A stretch of 64,000 bases of DNA from an uncultured Sulfitobacter sp. (GTDB lineage Bacteria; Pseudomonadota; Alphaproteobacteria; Rhodobacterales; Rhodobacteraceae). Every line of letters starts with the position of its first letter. The stretch's first letter is position 1. Positions 10,243 to 19,150 of this stretch are shown piece after piece. Both the position numbers and the translations under genes were made by a program. The DNA lies in contig NZ_CANNBM010000002.1 of assembly GCF_947502895.1 (NCBI RefSeq), forward strand, positions 310,001 through 374,000, in the 5' to 3' direction. The notes beneath the pieces are model-generated. The model was not told the origin of the DNA and made no database searches. It saw only the letters and a list, made by a program, of their open reading frames with translations.

Positions 10243-10764
10243 ATGAAACCGAAAACGGTCGGGCGCGTTGGTGGAGATACTCCACAAACGGGCCACTACG
10301 CGCCTTATGCAACCCGTGATACGGGTTTGCTGCAAGGCACCACATTGCTGACACTCGAAGGCGAAATGCCTGTCGAATTTATAAGTGTCGGTGACAAAAT
10401 CATTACACGCGACAGCGGAATTGCGCGGGTCGAGCACATCCAGCGCACAACGCGCAAGGTGCATACGATTGCGCTGGCGGCAGGATCGCTGGGCCATACG
10501 CGGCCCGAGCGCGATGCGACGCTGGCAGGCGATCAGATGTGTCTGATACGCGACTGGCGCGCGCAAGCACTGTTCGGCGCTGATCGCGCTCTGGTTGCGG
10601 CACGCACTTTGGTTGACGGTGAATTCATTCGCGACCTCGGCATGCAGGAACAGACACTGTTCCAGATCTTCTGTGATGGGCCACACATCCTGTATGCAGA
10701 TGGCCTCGAAGTGAGCACTGCGGATGGCGCACGCGCACGCGGGCAGGTTCTGCACGCCGCCTAA
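10243..10764 (+). CDS. Small Hint_2-type domain protein lacking the usual catalytic Cys
   Basis: A 173-residue protein that aligns by eye with the Hint (hedgehog/intein) module common in roseobacter secreted proteins: GTTLLTLEGEMPVEFISVGDKIITRDSG near residues 32-60 and a closing PHILYADGLEVST segment. Hint modules normally open with a nucleophilic Cys just before the first strand (CF-x-x-GT); here the equivalent residues read GLLQGT, so self-cleavage by the standard route looks impossible. No signal peptide or RTX repeats are present. An AAGAGAC-like ribosome site precedes the ATG. A clear terminator follows, so the gene is likely transcribed alone. Its role is unknown. Confidence 0.7.
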   Translation: MKPKTVGRVGGDTPQTGHYAPYATRDTGLLQGTTLLTLEGEMPVEFISVGDKIITRDSGIARVEHIQRTTRKVHTIALAAGSLGHTRPERDATLAGDQMCLIRDWRAQALFGADRALVAARTLVDGEFIRDLGMQEQTLFQIFCDGPHILYADGLEVSTADGARARGQVLHAA

Positions 10765-10785
10765 ACCTAACATCTTGTCTCTACC

Positions 10786-10815
10786 AAAAAGCTCCCGATT
10801 TTCCGGGGGCTTTTT
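10786..10815 (+). terminator. Rho-independent terminator after Hint gene
   Basis: AAAAAGCTCCCG / CGGGGGCTTTTT forms a strong stem with a 5-6 base loop and a T run, 21 bases after the stop codon. The A/T tails on both sides make it potentially bidirectional. Confidence 0.85.
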
Positions 10816-10897
10816 GTGCTGAAATAGGATCGCACGCTAGAAAACCCTGTGTGACGGGCGCGCCTCTGGAGCCAACGGCACCCTCTCTTGAAAACGC

Positions 10898-10945
10898 GAT
10901 TCATTTGTGCGTGATTTTTAAGCTATCTGATTAATTTGTGTGCAT
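10898..10945. promoter_or_regulatory. Direct repeat upstream of glnB
   Basis: Two similar 17-mers, GATTCATTTGTGCGTGA (10898-10914) and GATTAATTTGTGTGCAT (10929-10945), are offset by 31 bases, close to three helical turns. They lie about 110-155 bases upstream of glnB, where an activator such as NtrC could bind. The match to the enteric NtrC consensus is weak, so the factor is unknown. Confidence 0.35.
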
Positions 10946-11015
10946 CAGGCAATGTTTCCCGACAGGAAGCTCTCCGCTTCAACCTCATTATCTGGATTCC
11001 CCCCTGACGTAGTGA

Positions 11016-11393
<378 letters not shown>

Positions 11394-11433
11394 ACACCCA
11401 TATTTGACCACTCGAAAGTAAAAGGACATCGCC

Positions 11434-12843
11434 ATGAGCGCAAATGCAGACCTGATCAAGCGTATCAAAGATGAGGACATCGAATACGTCGATATCCGCT
11501 TTACCGATACGCGCGGTAAATTGCAGCACGTCACCATCGTAAACGATCTGGTCGACGAGGACTTTTTGGAAGAAGGCTTCATGTTTGACGGATCCTCCAT
11601 CGCAGGCTGGAAGTCGATTGAAGCTTCCGACATGAAGCTGATGCCTGATGTCTCCACCGCCTATGTGGACCCCTTTTATGCCGAGAAAACGATCTGCATC
11701 CACTGCTCCATTGTAGAGCCTGACACGGGCGAAGCCTATGAGCGTGACCCACGCGGCACTGCACAAAAAGCAGAAGCTTATTTGAAGTCTTCCGGCATTG
11801 GTGATGTGGCCTATATGGGTCCAGAGGCCGAGTTCTTTCTGTTCGACAACGTCAAATACTCCAACAGCATCAACAAAGTATCCTACGAGGTAGACGCGTC
11901 TGATGCTTCATGGAATACCGATACGGACTATGAAATGGGCAACATGGGCCACCGCCCTGGCCTCAAAGGCGGCTACTTCCCCGTCAACCCAACGGACGAA
12001 TCCCAAGACCTGCGCGCCGAGATGCTCAGCACGATGAAGCGTCTGGGTATGAAGGTCGACAAGCACCATCATGAGGTTGCCTCTTGCCAGCACGAACTGG
12101 GCCTTATCTTTGGCTCGCTGACCGAGCAAGCTGATGAGCTGCAGAAGTACAAATACGTGATCCACAACGTGGCACATGCCTACGGCAAATCCGCAACTTT
12201 CATGCCAAAACCTATTTATGGCGACAACGGCTCGGGCATGCACGTGAACATGTCGATCTGGAAAGACGGCAAGCCATTGTTTGCAGGCGATAAATACGCT
12301 GACTTGTCTCAGGAAGCACTTTATTTTATCGGCGGCATCCTGTCCCACGCAAAGGCACTCAACGCCTTCACCAACCCGTCCACGAACAGCTACAAGCGTC
12401 TGATTCCAGGCTTTGAAGCACCCGTTTTGCGCGCCTATTCTGCCCGCAACCGTTCGGGCTGTGTTCGTATCCCGTGGACAGAAAGCCCCAAGGCAAAGCG
12501 CGTCGAGGCACGTTTCCCAGACCCCGCCGCAAACCCCTATCTGTGTTTTGCAGCACTGCTGATGGCAGGCCTGGACGGCATCAAGAACAAGATCGACCCT
12601 GGCGAAGCGATGGACAAAAACCTGTACGATCTGCCCGCCGAAGAGCTGGCGGGTATCCCAACGGTTTGCGGCTCCCTGCGCGAAGCGCTGGACGAGCTGG
12701 GTAAAGACATGGACTTCCTGCTGGCGGGTGACGTGTTTACCAAAGACCAGATCGAAGGCTATGTAGAACTGAAAATGGAAGAGGTGCACACCTACGAGCA
12801 CACACCTCACCCCGTTGAATTCGGCATGTATTATAGCTGCTAA
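11434..12843 (+). CDS. glnA: Type I glutamine synthetase
   Basis: A 469-residue dodecameric GSI-beta enzyme that makes glutamine from glutamate, ammonia and ATP. Visible motifs are FDGSSI near residue 50, the glutamate/ATP site [13 protein letters not shown], and Tyr398 in NLYDLPAEE, the site adenylylated by GlnE. Full-length and intact, with AAAGGA upstream of the ATG. It is the second gene of the glnBA operon and is followed by a terminator. Control by PII/GlnE adenylylation is expected from family knowledge. Confidence 0.98.
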   Translation: MSANADLIKRIKDEDIEYVDIRFTDTRGKLQHVTIVNDLVDEDFLEEGFMFDGSSIAGWKSIEASDMKLMPDVSTAYVDPFYAEKTICIHCSIVEPDTGEAYERDPRGTAQKAEAYLKSSGIGDVAYMGPEAEFFLFDNVKYSNSINKVSYEVDASDASWNTDTDYEMGNMGHRPGLKGGYFPVNPTDESQDLRAEMLSTMKRLGMKVDKHHHEVASCQHELGLIFGSLTEQADELQKYKYVIHNVAHAYGKSATFMPKPIYGDNGSGMHVNMSIWKDGKPLFAGDKYADLSQEALYFIGGILSHAKALNAFTNPSTNSYKRLIPGFEAPVLRAYSARNRSGCVRIPWTESPKAKRVEARFPDPAANPYLCFAALLMAGLDGIKNKIDPGEAMDKNLYDLPAEELAGIPTVCGSLREALDELGKDMDFLLAGDVFTKDQIEGYVELKMEEVHTYEHTPHPVEFGMYYSC

Positions 12844-12869
12844 GCCAACATTTCTCGACACGAACAGAG

Positions 12870-12897
12870 GGCGCATCCTGCAAGGGGTGCGCCTTTA
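12870..12897 (+). terminator. Terminator after glnA
   Basis: A 9-bp stem GGCGCATCC / GGGTGCGCC with one wobble pair and a 6-base loop, followed by a short TTTATT, 27 bases after the glnA stop. Confidence 0.75.
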
Positions 12898-13000
12898 TTC
12901 ATGAAATCCTCCAGTTCGCCCCGCATTTCTGCCAAGATCCGCGTGTAGGTGTCAGGTCTGAATGGTCTAGTCGGGCCATGTGTCTCAGGAGGGAACTAGA

Positions 13001-13444
13001 ATGGCTACCAGCTTTGAAGAGCGGCTCGCAAACCTTGAAAGCAAACGCGTTGACGCTGGTGGCCCTGCGGCGCTTGACCTGCCTGACTATAGCAACGGCG
13101 GCGCGGAAAAGCAGCCAGCATTACCTCAGCGCGGCGGCAGCAGTAAAATCAAGATGATCGTCTTTGGCATCGCGATCCTTGCGGGCCTGCCAGCAGCCGC
13201 ATATTTTGGCACCAGCTATCTGGCCAAAAGCTCCGAGATGTTCGCCTCGATCTCACAGACGGCCGGAACAATTTCCGAGTTGGTAGGCAAAGACAGCAAA
13301 ATGGTAAATGACTACCAGATGAGCCGCATCCTATTCCAATACGAGCGCGGTGAAATCACCCGAGAAGAAACCTTCGAGATGCTTGAAAAAGCTGGCATTG
13401 TGTTTGATGACCGCGGCTATAACCAGCAGGTGCAAGAGCAATAG
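13001..13444 (+). CDS. Hypothetical single-pass membrane protein
   Basis: A 147-residue protein not recognised as a named family. Residues 1-48 are polar with a short coiled-coil-like start (FEERLANLESKR), residues 51-71 form one transmembrane helix, and the rest is a soluble tail with a helical stretch around REETFEMLEKAG. The predicted orientation is N-terminus in the cytoplasm with the tail in the periplasm. AGGAGGGAA immediately upstream fixes the ATG at 13001 over an in-frame start at 12980. It stands alone between glnA and a lytic transglycosylase gene. Confidence 0.7.
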   Translation: MATSFEERLANLESKRVDAGGPAALDLPDYSNGGAEKQPALPQRGGSSKIKMIVFGIAILAGLPAAAYFGTSYLAKSSEMFASISQTAGTISELVGKDSKMVNDYQMSRILFQYERGEITREETFEMLEKAGIVFDDRGYNQQVQEQ

Positions 13445-13597
13445 CAGCTCGGACATCAAGCCCAAGGTCGACCCCTGATCCAGCGTCAGTTGTCACGTCA
13501 AAACGATCTGGTTTCATGCGAAGATGCGAGAAGGCTGGGCAATCTGGGCGGGTTTGGTTAACCTGACGCCAAACTATCATACCAGAGGTACTTGAAC

Positions 13598-14401
13598 ATG
13601 CGCTCCTTAAAGACACTGACACTTTCGCTTGCCCTGTCCGCAACGCTTGCCGCCCCTGCGTTTGCGGCGCAATGCGGCAACAACGCAAACGGCTTTAACG
13701 CATGGAAAGCCGCCTTTGCCGGAGAGGCACAAAAAGCAGGCGTTGGGCAACGCGGACTAAATGCGCTGGCAAATGCGAAATACGCCACAGCCACCATCAA
13801 GGCCGACCGCAACCAGAAATCGTTCAAGTTCACGCTTGATAAGTTCATGCAGGTGCGCGGTGCCAACACCATCGTAAGCCAGGGCCGCAAGCGCAAAGCG
13901 CGCAATGCAGGCTTCTACAACTCGCTCGAGAAACAATATGGTGTGCCAGCGGGCGTACTGCTCGCGATTCACGGGATGGAAACAGGCTTTGGCGGGTTCA
14001 TGGGCAATAGCCGCGTTGTTTCGGCCATTACCACACTGGCATACGATTGCCGCCGCTCGGACTTTTTCAAACCCCATGCGATTGGTGCATTGTTGCTGGT
14101 CGATCAGGGCACCATCGACGGCAACACAAAAGGTGCCGCCCACGGTGAGTTGGGTCACACACAATTCCTGCCCGGTAATGCAAAGCGTTACGGCGTCGAT
14201 GGCAACGGGGATGGGCGCGTAGACCTGTATAACCAGACCGATGCAATGGCCTCTACCGCCAACTTCCTGCGCAAGAAAGGCTGGAAGCCCGGCCAAGGCT
14301 ATCAGCAGGGGCAGCCGAATTTCAAAGTGATCAAACAGTGGAATGCCGCCACAGTGTACCAGCAAGCGATCGCTATCATGGGTGCCAAAATCGACGGCTA
14401 A
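13598..14401 (+). CDS. Periplasmic lytic murein transglycosylase (MltB / GH103 type)
   Basis: A 267-residue exported enzyme with a signal peptide (MRSLKTLTLSLALSATLAAP, cleavage after AFA near residue 24). The catalytic Glu128 sits in the AIHGMETGFGGF motif, and the later GELGHTQFLPGNAKRYGVDGNGDG segment is typical of the MltB-like family that cleaves peptidoglycan to 1,6-anhydro-muropeptides. An EF-hand-like DGNGDGRVD loop is visible, also seen in MltB. AGAGGT 8 bases upstream supports the ATG at 13598. A strong terminator follows. Confidence 0.9.
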   Translation: MRSLKTLTLSLALSATLAAPAFAAQCGNNANGFNAWKAAFAGEAQKAGVGQRGLNALANAKYATATIKADRNQKSFKFTLDKFMQVRGANTIVSQGRKRKARNAGFYNSLEKQYGVPAGVLLAIHGMETGFGGFMGNSRVVSAITTLAYDCRRSDFFKPHAIGALLLVDQGTIDGNTKGAAHGELGHTQFLPGNAKRYGVDGNGDGRVDLYNQTDAMASTANFLRKKGWKPGQGYQQGQPNFKVIKQWNAATVYQQAIAIMGAKIDG

Positions 14402-14424
14402 AAGCGTCGCAGCATAAACACACT

Positions 14425-14463
14425 CTTGACCCCGACCCTTGCAAAAGCGGTCGGGGTCTTGCG
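14425..14463 (+). terminator. Rho-independent terminator after lytic transglycosylase gene
   Basis: A 10-bp perfect stem GACCCCGACC / GGTCGGGGTC with an 11-base loop and a short T-rich tail, 26 bases after the stop codon. Confidence 0.8.
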
Positions 14464-14620
14464 TTTGAGGCCTTGTGGGCCTATCTGCCGGTCAAGGGTC
14501 AGGCCCCTGCCGTCCGCAATCTGGTGAAGTCCTGTCTAGAATATCCAAGTCCTCAACCACACCAAACGTGGTCTTTAGGCAATGCGGGCCCCTGTGACAC
14601 ACGGTATTGGAGTGATGAAC

Positions 14621-15046
14621 ATGACACAAATACCTTCCCGCGACGTTCTGAAAGCACAGGCAAAGCGCCTGCGCGCTGATCTGAGCATGAATGGCACGGA
14701 AATGACCCATGCCGCAGCCCTTGAGACTGTGGCACACCAGTGGGGCATGCGCGACTGGAACACGTTGGCCGCCAAAGCAGACGTAAGCGCGGTACAATGG
14801 CACCCAGGGCAACGCGCCTCTGGCCGTTATCTCGGTCATCCATTTACGGGCGTGATCAAAGCAGCGCGGCTTGCCTCATCTGGGTTTTGGTCCTTGACCG
14901 TGCGGTTTGACGAACCTGTTGATGTGGTGGAATCCGAACATTTCACCGCCCTGCGCCAGCAGGTGAATACAACGATCAACGCCCGCGGTGAGTCGCCGCA
15001 AAAAACCTCGAACGGGCAGCCTCATATGGTGATCGGCCCGTTGTAG
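14621..15046 (+). CDS. Glyoxalase_8-type small protein
   Basis: A 141-residue soluble protein. The N-terminal ~50 residues (SRDVLKAQAKRLRADLS...LETVAHQWGMRDWNTLAA) match the helical Glyoxalase_8-like module found as a tail on bacterial VOC proteins and alone in many proteobacteria. The C-terminal half is a small beta-rich part (GRYLGHPFTGVIKAARL). Function is not established. GGAG at 14609-14612, 8 bases away, favours the ATG at 14621 over earlier ATGs at 14582 and 14615. It converges on the N-demethylase-like gene. Confidence 0.7.
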   Translation: MTQIPSRDVLKAQAKRLRADLSMNGTEMTHAAALETVAHQWGMRDWNTLAAKADVSAVQWHPGQRASGRYLGHPFTGVIKAARLASSGFWSLTVRFDEPVDVVESEHFTALRQQVNTTINARGESPQKTSNGQPHMVIGPL

Positions 15047-15082
15047 ATTATTGCGTGCGCGGCCAGCAGCGCCGCGCACGCT

Positions 15083-15811
15083 TTACGCATGCACCACAAA
15101 TGTATGGATAGAAAAGACCACCGCGTCAGTCTGCGGCATCCGCACAACGCATTGACGTTCTGACCTGATAAAGGGCGCAGCACTTTGATCAGGGGAAATG
15201 CGCCGTGGTGCAGTCGCAGATCGCGGCTGGTGCAGTTCGGGGTCGTCATACCAAAGTCGGTTGTACCGCCACAATGGTTGCCCATCACGCACCCCGTCAA
15301 ACAACCGCTGCACCCGTTTTGCAAGTTGTGCATCATATTCAGGAACAGGGGCATGGATACCGATCAACGGCTTACCCGCCTTTTCCGCTAACCGCCAGCT
15401 GGCGGGAAAGCACAATACTGCACCGACCAATACATGCGCGTCGCCACGCTTTTGCATCAGACAGATATCTTCCTGCACCAAATACCCCATGGTCAGCAGA
15501 GGATGATCTGGGTTTATCGCAACTCTGCGCCCGTCTGGGCAGATCACATAATCACCGGCCACGCTAAAACCCATTGCAGGCAGGATCGCCAAAGCCGCAT
15601 CAAGCACCTCTTGTGCAGCCCCGAGGGCAGCAGGGTCCATCCATAATACATCTGCACGCTTGTGGTCCAACAGCTCGATCCGGCGGCGCATCTGCTGCTC
15701 ATAAGCATCATCTACGCGCAGCCAGTCATGCGCCAGCGCTGGGGCCATACCGGGCAAATGCGTCTCGCCGCACATCTCTGGCGGCAGCTTATTTTGAACT
15801 ATCGCAGTCAT
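15083..15811 (-). CDS. Haem-dependent oxidative N-demethylase family protein (DUF3445)
   Basis: A 242-residue protein resembling the DUF3445 / HODM alpha-subunit family: DYVICPDGRRVAINPDHPLLTMG-like centre, then VQEDICLMQKR, FPASWRLAEKAGKPLIGIHAPVPEY and LWRYNRLWYDDPELHQPR, all strongly conserved in that family. Characterised relatives use haem and an electron donor to demethylate dimethylamine-like substrates. No partner reductase subunits (dmmBC-like) are adjacent, so this one may act alone or with distant partners. I start at the ATG at 15811; a longer frame to 15928 runs into the divergent dddP start. It shares a 115-bp divergent promoter region with dddP. Confidence 0.8.
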   Translation of the reverse strand: MTAIVQNKLPPEMCGETHLPGMAPALAHDWLRVDDAYEQQMRRRIELLDHKRADVLWMDPAALGAAQEVLDAALAILPAMGFSVAGDYVICPDGRRVAINPDHPLLTMGYLVQEDICLMQKRGDAHVLVGAVLCFPASWRLAEKAGKPLIGIHAPVPEYDAQLAKRVQRLFDGVRDGQPLWRYNRLWYDDPELHQPRSATAPRRISPDQSAAPFIRSERQCVVRMPQTDAVVFSIHTFVVHA

Positions 15812-15848
15812 ATGACTGCCATATAACGCAAGGCCGCCACAGGCAAAA

Positions 15849-15868
15849 GCGACATAGCAGGATGTCGC
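15849..15868. promoter_or_regulatory. Perfect inverted repeat in the dddP divergent promoter region
   Basis: GCGACAT (15849-15855) and ATGTCGC (15862-15868) are exact inverted copies separated by six bases. The 20-bp element lies 38 bases upstream of the N-demethylase-like ATG and 58 bases upstream of the dddP ATG, a natural place for an operator controlling both genes. The regulator is not encoded nearby. Confidence 0.45.
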
Positions 15869-15926
15869 AAACGCCCATGCAGGGATGCAATTTTGCGTCA
15901 CGCTGAGGGGCAAGGGAGGCCACTGC

Positions 15927-17270
15927 ATGAACCAACACTACCGCGAAACCCGCAAGATCGACCCCACGCGCGGGGCCACCCTGCCCGATGGATCACCCAA
16001 TGATGCAGACCGCGTAGAGATCGGCCCCACGCAGCTAGCCTTTCGCGAGTGGGAAGCCGCAGGCCTTATTCTGCCGAACCTTGCAAACATGCGCCGCTAC
16101 CGTTGGGAACGGTTGACGCAGCATGTGGTCGCGCGCGGATATGGCGGCTTGCTCATGTTTGACCCGCTCAACATCCGTTATGCCACGGACAGCACCAATA
16201 TGCAGCTGTGGAACACACACAACCCGTTCCGCGCCGTGCTGCTGTGTGCAGATGGCTATATGGTCATGTGGGACTACAAAAACTCGCCCTTCCTGAGCGA
16301 ATTCAACCCGCTGGTTGCTGAGCAACGTTCGGGCGCGGATCTGTTCTATTTTGACCGTGGAGACAAGGTGGGCGTTGCCGCAGATGTTCTCGCAGGTGAG
16401 ATCAGAGACTTGATCCGCGAACACGGCGGAGGCGAGATGCGCATCGCCGTAGACAAAATCATGCTGCACGGTCTGCGCGCGCTGGAACGGGCGGGTTTTG
16501 AGGTGATGGACGGCGAAGAAGTCACCGAAAAATCACGCAGCATAAAAGGGCCTGATGAAATCCTTGCCATGCGGTGTGCCAGCCATGCTTGCGAAACCTC
16601 TGTGCGGCTGATGGAAGACTTTGCGCGCACAAACGTACCGCTCGGGCAGACGTCAGAGGATGATATTTGGGCGGTAATGCATGCCGAGAACATACGTCGT
16701 GGCGGCGAATGGATCGAGACGCGACTGCTGTCATCAGGCCCGCGCACCAATCCGTGGTTTCAGGAGTGTGGCCCACGCATTACCCAGAATAACGAGATTA
16801 TCAGCTTTGACACCGATCTGGTGGGCAGTTACGGCATCTGCGTGGATATCTCGCGCAGTTGGTGGATCGGTGATCAAAAGCCGCGCGGTGATATGATCTA
16901 TGCCATGCAGCATGGCGTCGAACACATTCAACAGAACATGCAGATGCTGAAACCCGGCGTCATGATCCCCGAGCTATCGGCAAACACCCATGTTCTTGAT
17001 CCGCAATATCAAAAACTGAAATACGGCTGCCTGATGCACGGTGTCGGCCTGTGTGATGAATGGCCGCTGGTCGCCTACCCCGACCACGCAGTTGAGGGGG
17101 CCTATGACTATCCGCTGGAGGCAGGCATGGTCCTGTGTGTCGAGGCATTGGTTAGCCCCGAGGGGGGCGACTTTTCAATCAAGCTCGAAGATCAGGTGCT
17201 GATCACCGAAGACGGCTATGAGAACCTGACAACTTACCCGTTTGACACAGCGTTAATGGGGGCGCGTTAA
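15927..17270 (+). CDS. dddP: Dimethylsulfoniopropionate (DMSP) lyase DddP
   Basis: A 447-residue cytoplasmic enzyme of the M24 metallopeptidase fold that cleaves DMSP to dimethyl sulfide and acrylate. The sequence begins MNQHYRETRKIDP as in roseobacter DddP. All metal ligands known for DddP are at the expected positions: D295 and D297 (SFDTD), D307 (CVDIS), H371 (MHGVG), E406 (VEALV) and E421 (KLEDQV). The catalytic-region Tyr366 and Asp377 are also present. AAGGGAGG at 15912-15919 supports the ATG at 15927. Length and motifs indicate a fully functional gene. It overlaps the convergent GNAT gene by four bases, and is divergent from an N-demethylase-like gene. No acrylate-processing genes are adjacent. 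Confidence 0.96.
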   Translation: MNQHYRETRKIDPTRGATLPDGSPNDADRVEIGPTQLAFREWEAAGLILPNLANMRRYRWERLTQHVVARGYGGLLMFDPLNIRYATDSTNMQLWNTHNPFRAVLLCADGYMVMWDYKNSPFLSEFNPLVAEQRSGADLFYFDRGDKVGVAADVLAGEIRDLIREHGGGEMRIAVDKIMLHGLRALERAGFEVMDGEEVTEKSRSIKGPDEILAMRCASHACETSVRLMEDFARTNVPLGQTSEDDIWAVMHAENIRRGGEWIETRLLSSGPRTNPWFQECGPRITQNNEIISFDTDLVGSYGICVDISRSWWIGDQKPRGDMIYAMQHGVEHIQQNMQMLKPGVMIPELSANTHVLDPQYQKLKYGCLMHGVGLCDEWPLVAYPDHAVEGAYDYPLEAGMVLCVEALVSPEGGDFSIKLEDQVLITEDGYENLTTYPFDTALMGAR

Positions 17271-17779
17271 GGCGCAAGCGAACAGGCGTAGACATTGTTG
17301 AGATACGCCTGATCCTCAATCGTGAAATGCGTCTCGCCCACATGCGTGAAGCCTTGCGCGAGGTAGAATGCAATGGCGGGCGTATTTTCAGCATTTGTTG
17401 TCAGCCAGACTGCTTCGCCTCCCTGTGTGCGGCAGTGATGCAATCCTGCGGCAAGCAACCGTTTTCCCACACCTTTTCCATGGTGGCGCGGCTGGACATA
17501 GAAAGTCGAAATTTCGGTTCCTGAACATTCGCTGACCGGTGCAGCGCTTGCCTGCGTCAGCGCGATGAAGCCATCAATACCCTCAGCATTGTCGGATACA
17601 AAAAACACTTCGTTCGGGTCAGACAGGCGCGCGGCAATCTTGGCTTCGGTGAAAGTATCCAAGACATATTGCGCAAAAAACGCAGTAACGCCCTGTTTGA
17701 GGTAGGTGCCGATCCAAACCTCGATAGAAATTGCTGCAATGCTGGAGGCATCTTGGATATTTGCGCGCCTAATGCTCAT
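17267..17779 (-). CDS. GNAT family N-acetyltransferase
   Basis: A 170-residue acetyltransferase with the acetyl-CoA pyrophosphate loop RHHGKGVGKRLL and the following ENTPAIAFYLAQGF motif of GNAT proteins. The substrate is unknown. Its last codons overlap the dddP stop on the other strand. It precedes the PLP enzyme gene's 3' end by 45 bases in the same direction, so the two may be cotranscribed with the PLP gene first. Confidence 0.88.
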   Translation of the reverse strand: MSIRRANIQDASSIAAISIEVWIGTYLKQGVTAFFAQYVLDTFTEAKIAARLSDPNEVFFVSDNAEGIDGFIALTQASAAPVSECSGTEISTFYVQPRHHGKGVGKRLLAAGLHHCRTQGGEAVWLTTNAENTPAIAFYLAQGFTHVGETHFTIEDQAYLNNVYACSLAP

Positions 17780-17823
17780 GCAAAACCTTATTTTTTTGCT
17801 TTGCGGTCCTCAGACCGTTTGCC

Positions 17824-18978
17824 TCACTGCCCCAGTGCCTGACCCAGATCATCCATCAGATTGCCAGCATCCTCGATGCCAACAGACAGCCGCAGCAGCC
17901 CTTCTGGGATACCTGTGTGGGGCTCAATCGTATGGCGATGCTCTACAAGGCTCTCGACACCGCCGAGCGACGTGGCGCGGTGAAACAGCTGCAGACGCCC
18001 GACAGCCCCCAGCGCGGCCTCGGCCCCGCCTTTGAGCACAAACGACAGAAGCGGACCAAAACCGCCTGACATCTGCGCCACGGCGAGATCATGGCCGATG
18101 TGTTGAGGCAAGCCAGGATATAGCACGGTCTCAACGGCAGGGTGGTCATGCAAATACTCGGCCAGCTTTTGCGCATTTTGCGACATCCGTTCAACCCGCA
18201 GGGGCAATGTGCGCATACCGCGCAACAACAGCCACGCCTCGAACGGCCCCAGCACTGCACCCGCCATATCGCGGTCCGCGCGGATCGCTTGCCAGACTGC
18301 TGCCTCACTGTCGCGCACGCTCAGCGCGCCTGCCAATACATCAGAATGGCCGTTCAACCCCTTGGTCGCCGAGTGCATGACAATATCCGCACCAAACGAT
18401 AACGCTTGCGTCAGAACAGGGGTACAGGTGGTCATATCCGCCACGAGAAGGCCGCCATGGGCCTGTACAGCTTGCGCGCAGGCGGCGATATCAACGATGC
18501 GCAACCATGGGTTCGAAGGCGTCTCGATCCATGCGAGCGCGGGTTTATGCGCAGCGCACAAGGCCGCGAAAGCAGCGGTATCCGAGGCTTCGACTTCGAT
18601 CAATTGCACATCGCGGCGGGTGCAAAAATCGCGAATCCACGTCGTTGTGCCCCAGTATATCTGGCTCTGGACCAAGACAGTTGCCCCCGCTGGCAGAGTA
18701 CGGAAAACCGCGGCAACTGCCGCCATACCTGACGGGAAGACCATTGCATCCGCCGCACCCTCAAGCATGGCGAGGACCTGTTCGACCATTCTTCCGTTTG
18801 GCGATGCCGTGCGCGAATAGACATTGCCGTCGACCACAGGGGCATACCCTTCGTCACGCAGAAACGTCGTTGCGGGATGGATCGGAGGTACAACGCCCCC
18901 CGTTTCTGCATCCAACAACCCGCCCGCCTGGGCAGCAATGGTGGCAGGCTTGTGATCAGGGTGATTTTTTGACGACAT
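17824..18978 (-). CDS. metC: Cystathionine beta-lyase (Cys/Met metabolism PLP enzyme)
   Basis: A 384-residue PLP enzyme. The Schiff-base lysine is K206 in SATKGLNGHSDVLAG, the cofactor-ring Asp is D181 (VADMTT), and Tyr54 in GNVYSR is the conserved stacking residue of the partner subunit. The pattern fits cystathionine beta-lyase, which splits cystathionine to homocysteine, pyruvate and ammonia, but cystathionine gamma-synthase or another family member cannot be excluded from motifs alone. It starts at an ATG at 18978, divergent from a hydrolase-OsmC fusion gene. Confidence 0.85.
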   Translation of the reverse strand: MSSKNHPDHKPATIAAQAGGLLDAETGGVVPPIHPATTFLRDEGYAPVVDGNVYSRTASPNGRMVEQVLAMLEGAADAMVFPSGMAAVAAVFRTLPAGATVLVQSQIYWGTTTWIRDFCTRRDVQLIEVEASDTAAFAALCAAHKPALAWIETPSNPWLRIVDIAACAQAVQAHGGLLVADMTTCTPVLTQALSFGADIVMHSATKGLNGHSDVLAGALSVRDSEAAVWQAIRADRDMAGAVLGPFEAWLLLRGMRTLPLRVERMSQNAQKLAEYLHDHPAVETVLYPGLPQHIGHDLAVAQMSGGFGPLLSFVLKGGAEAALGAVGRLQLFHRATSLGGVESLVEHRHTIEPHTGIPEGLLRLSVGIEDAGNLMDDLGQALGQ

Positions 18979-19065
18979 CGCGTGCGTGACCTTTTCTGGC
19001 GCATTTCTTGTACATTTGTGTAGGGCGCGCAGCAGTGAGGCGCAATAAACCCGCGCAACATTTCG

Positions 19066-19079
19066 TCACGCAAGCGTGA
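19066..19079. promoter_or_regulatory. Short palindrome between metC-like and hydrolase-OsmC genes
   Basis: TCACGC-AA-GCGTGA is a perfect 6+6 inverted repeat in the 172-bp divergent promoter region. It could be an operator for either gene; no regulator is assigned. Confidence 0.3.
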
Positions 19080-19150
19080 GCGCTGTGACAGGACCTTGTA
19101 CCACCCTGCCCCATGCGCCACCTTAGGTGCCAACCCCAAGGAGAGCTGCC

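Noticed and set aside
18979..19150. Possible SAM riboswitch before the metC-like gene
   Set aside because: No SAM-II or other known riboswitch core could be recognised in the leader.
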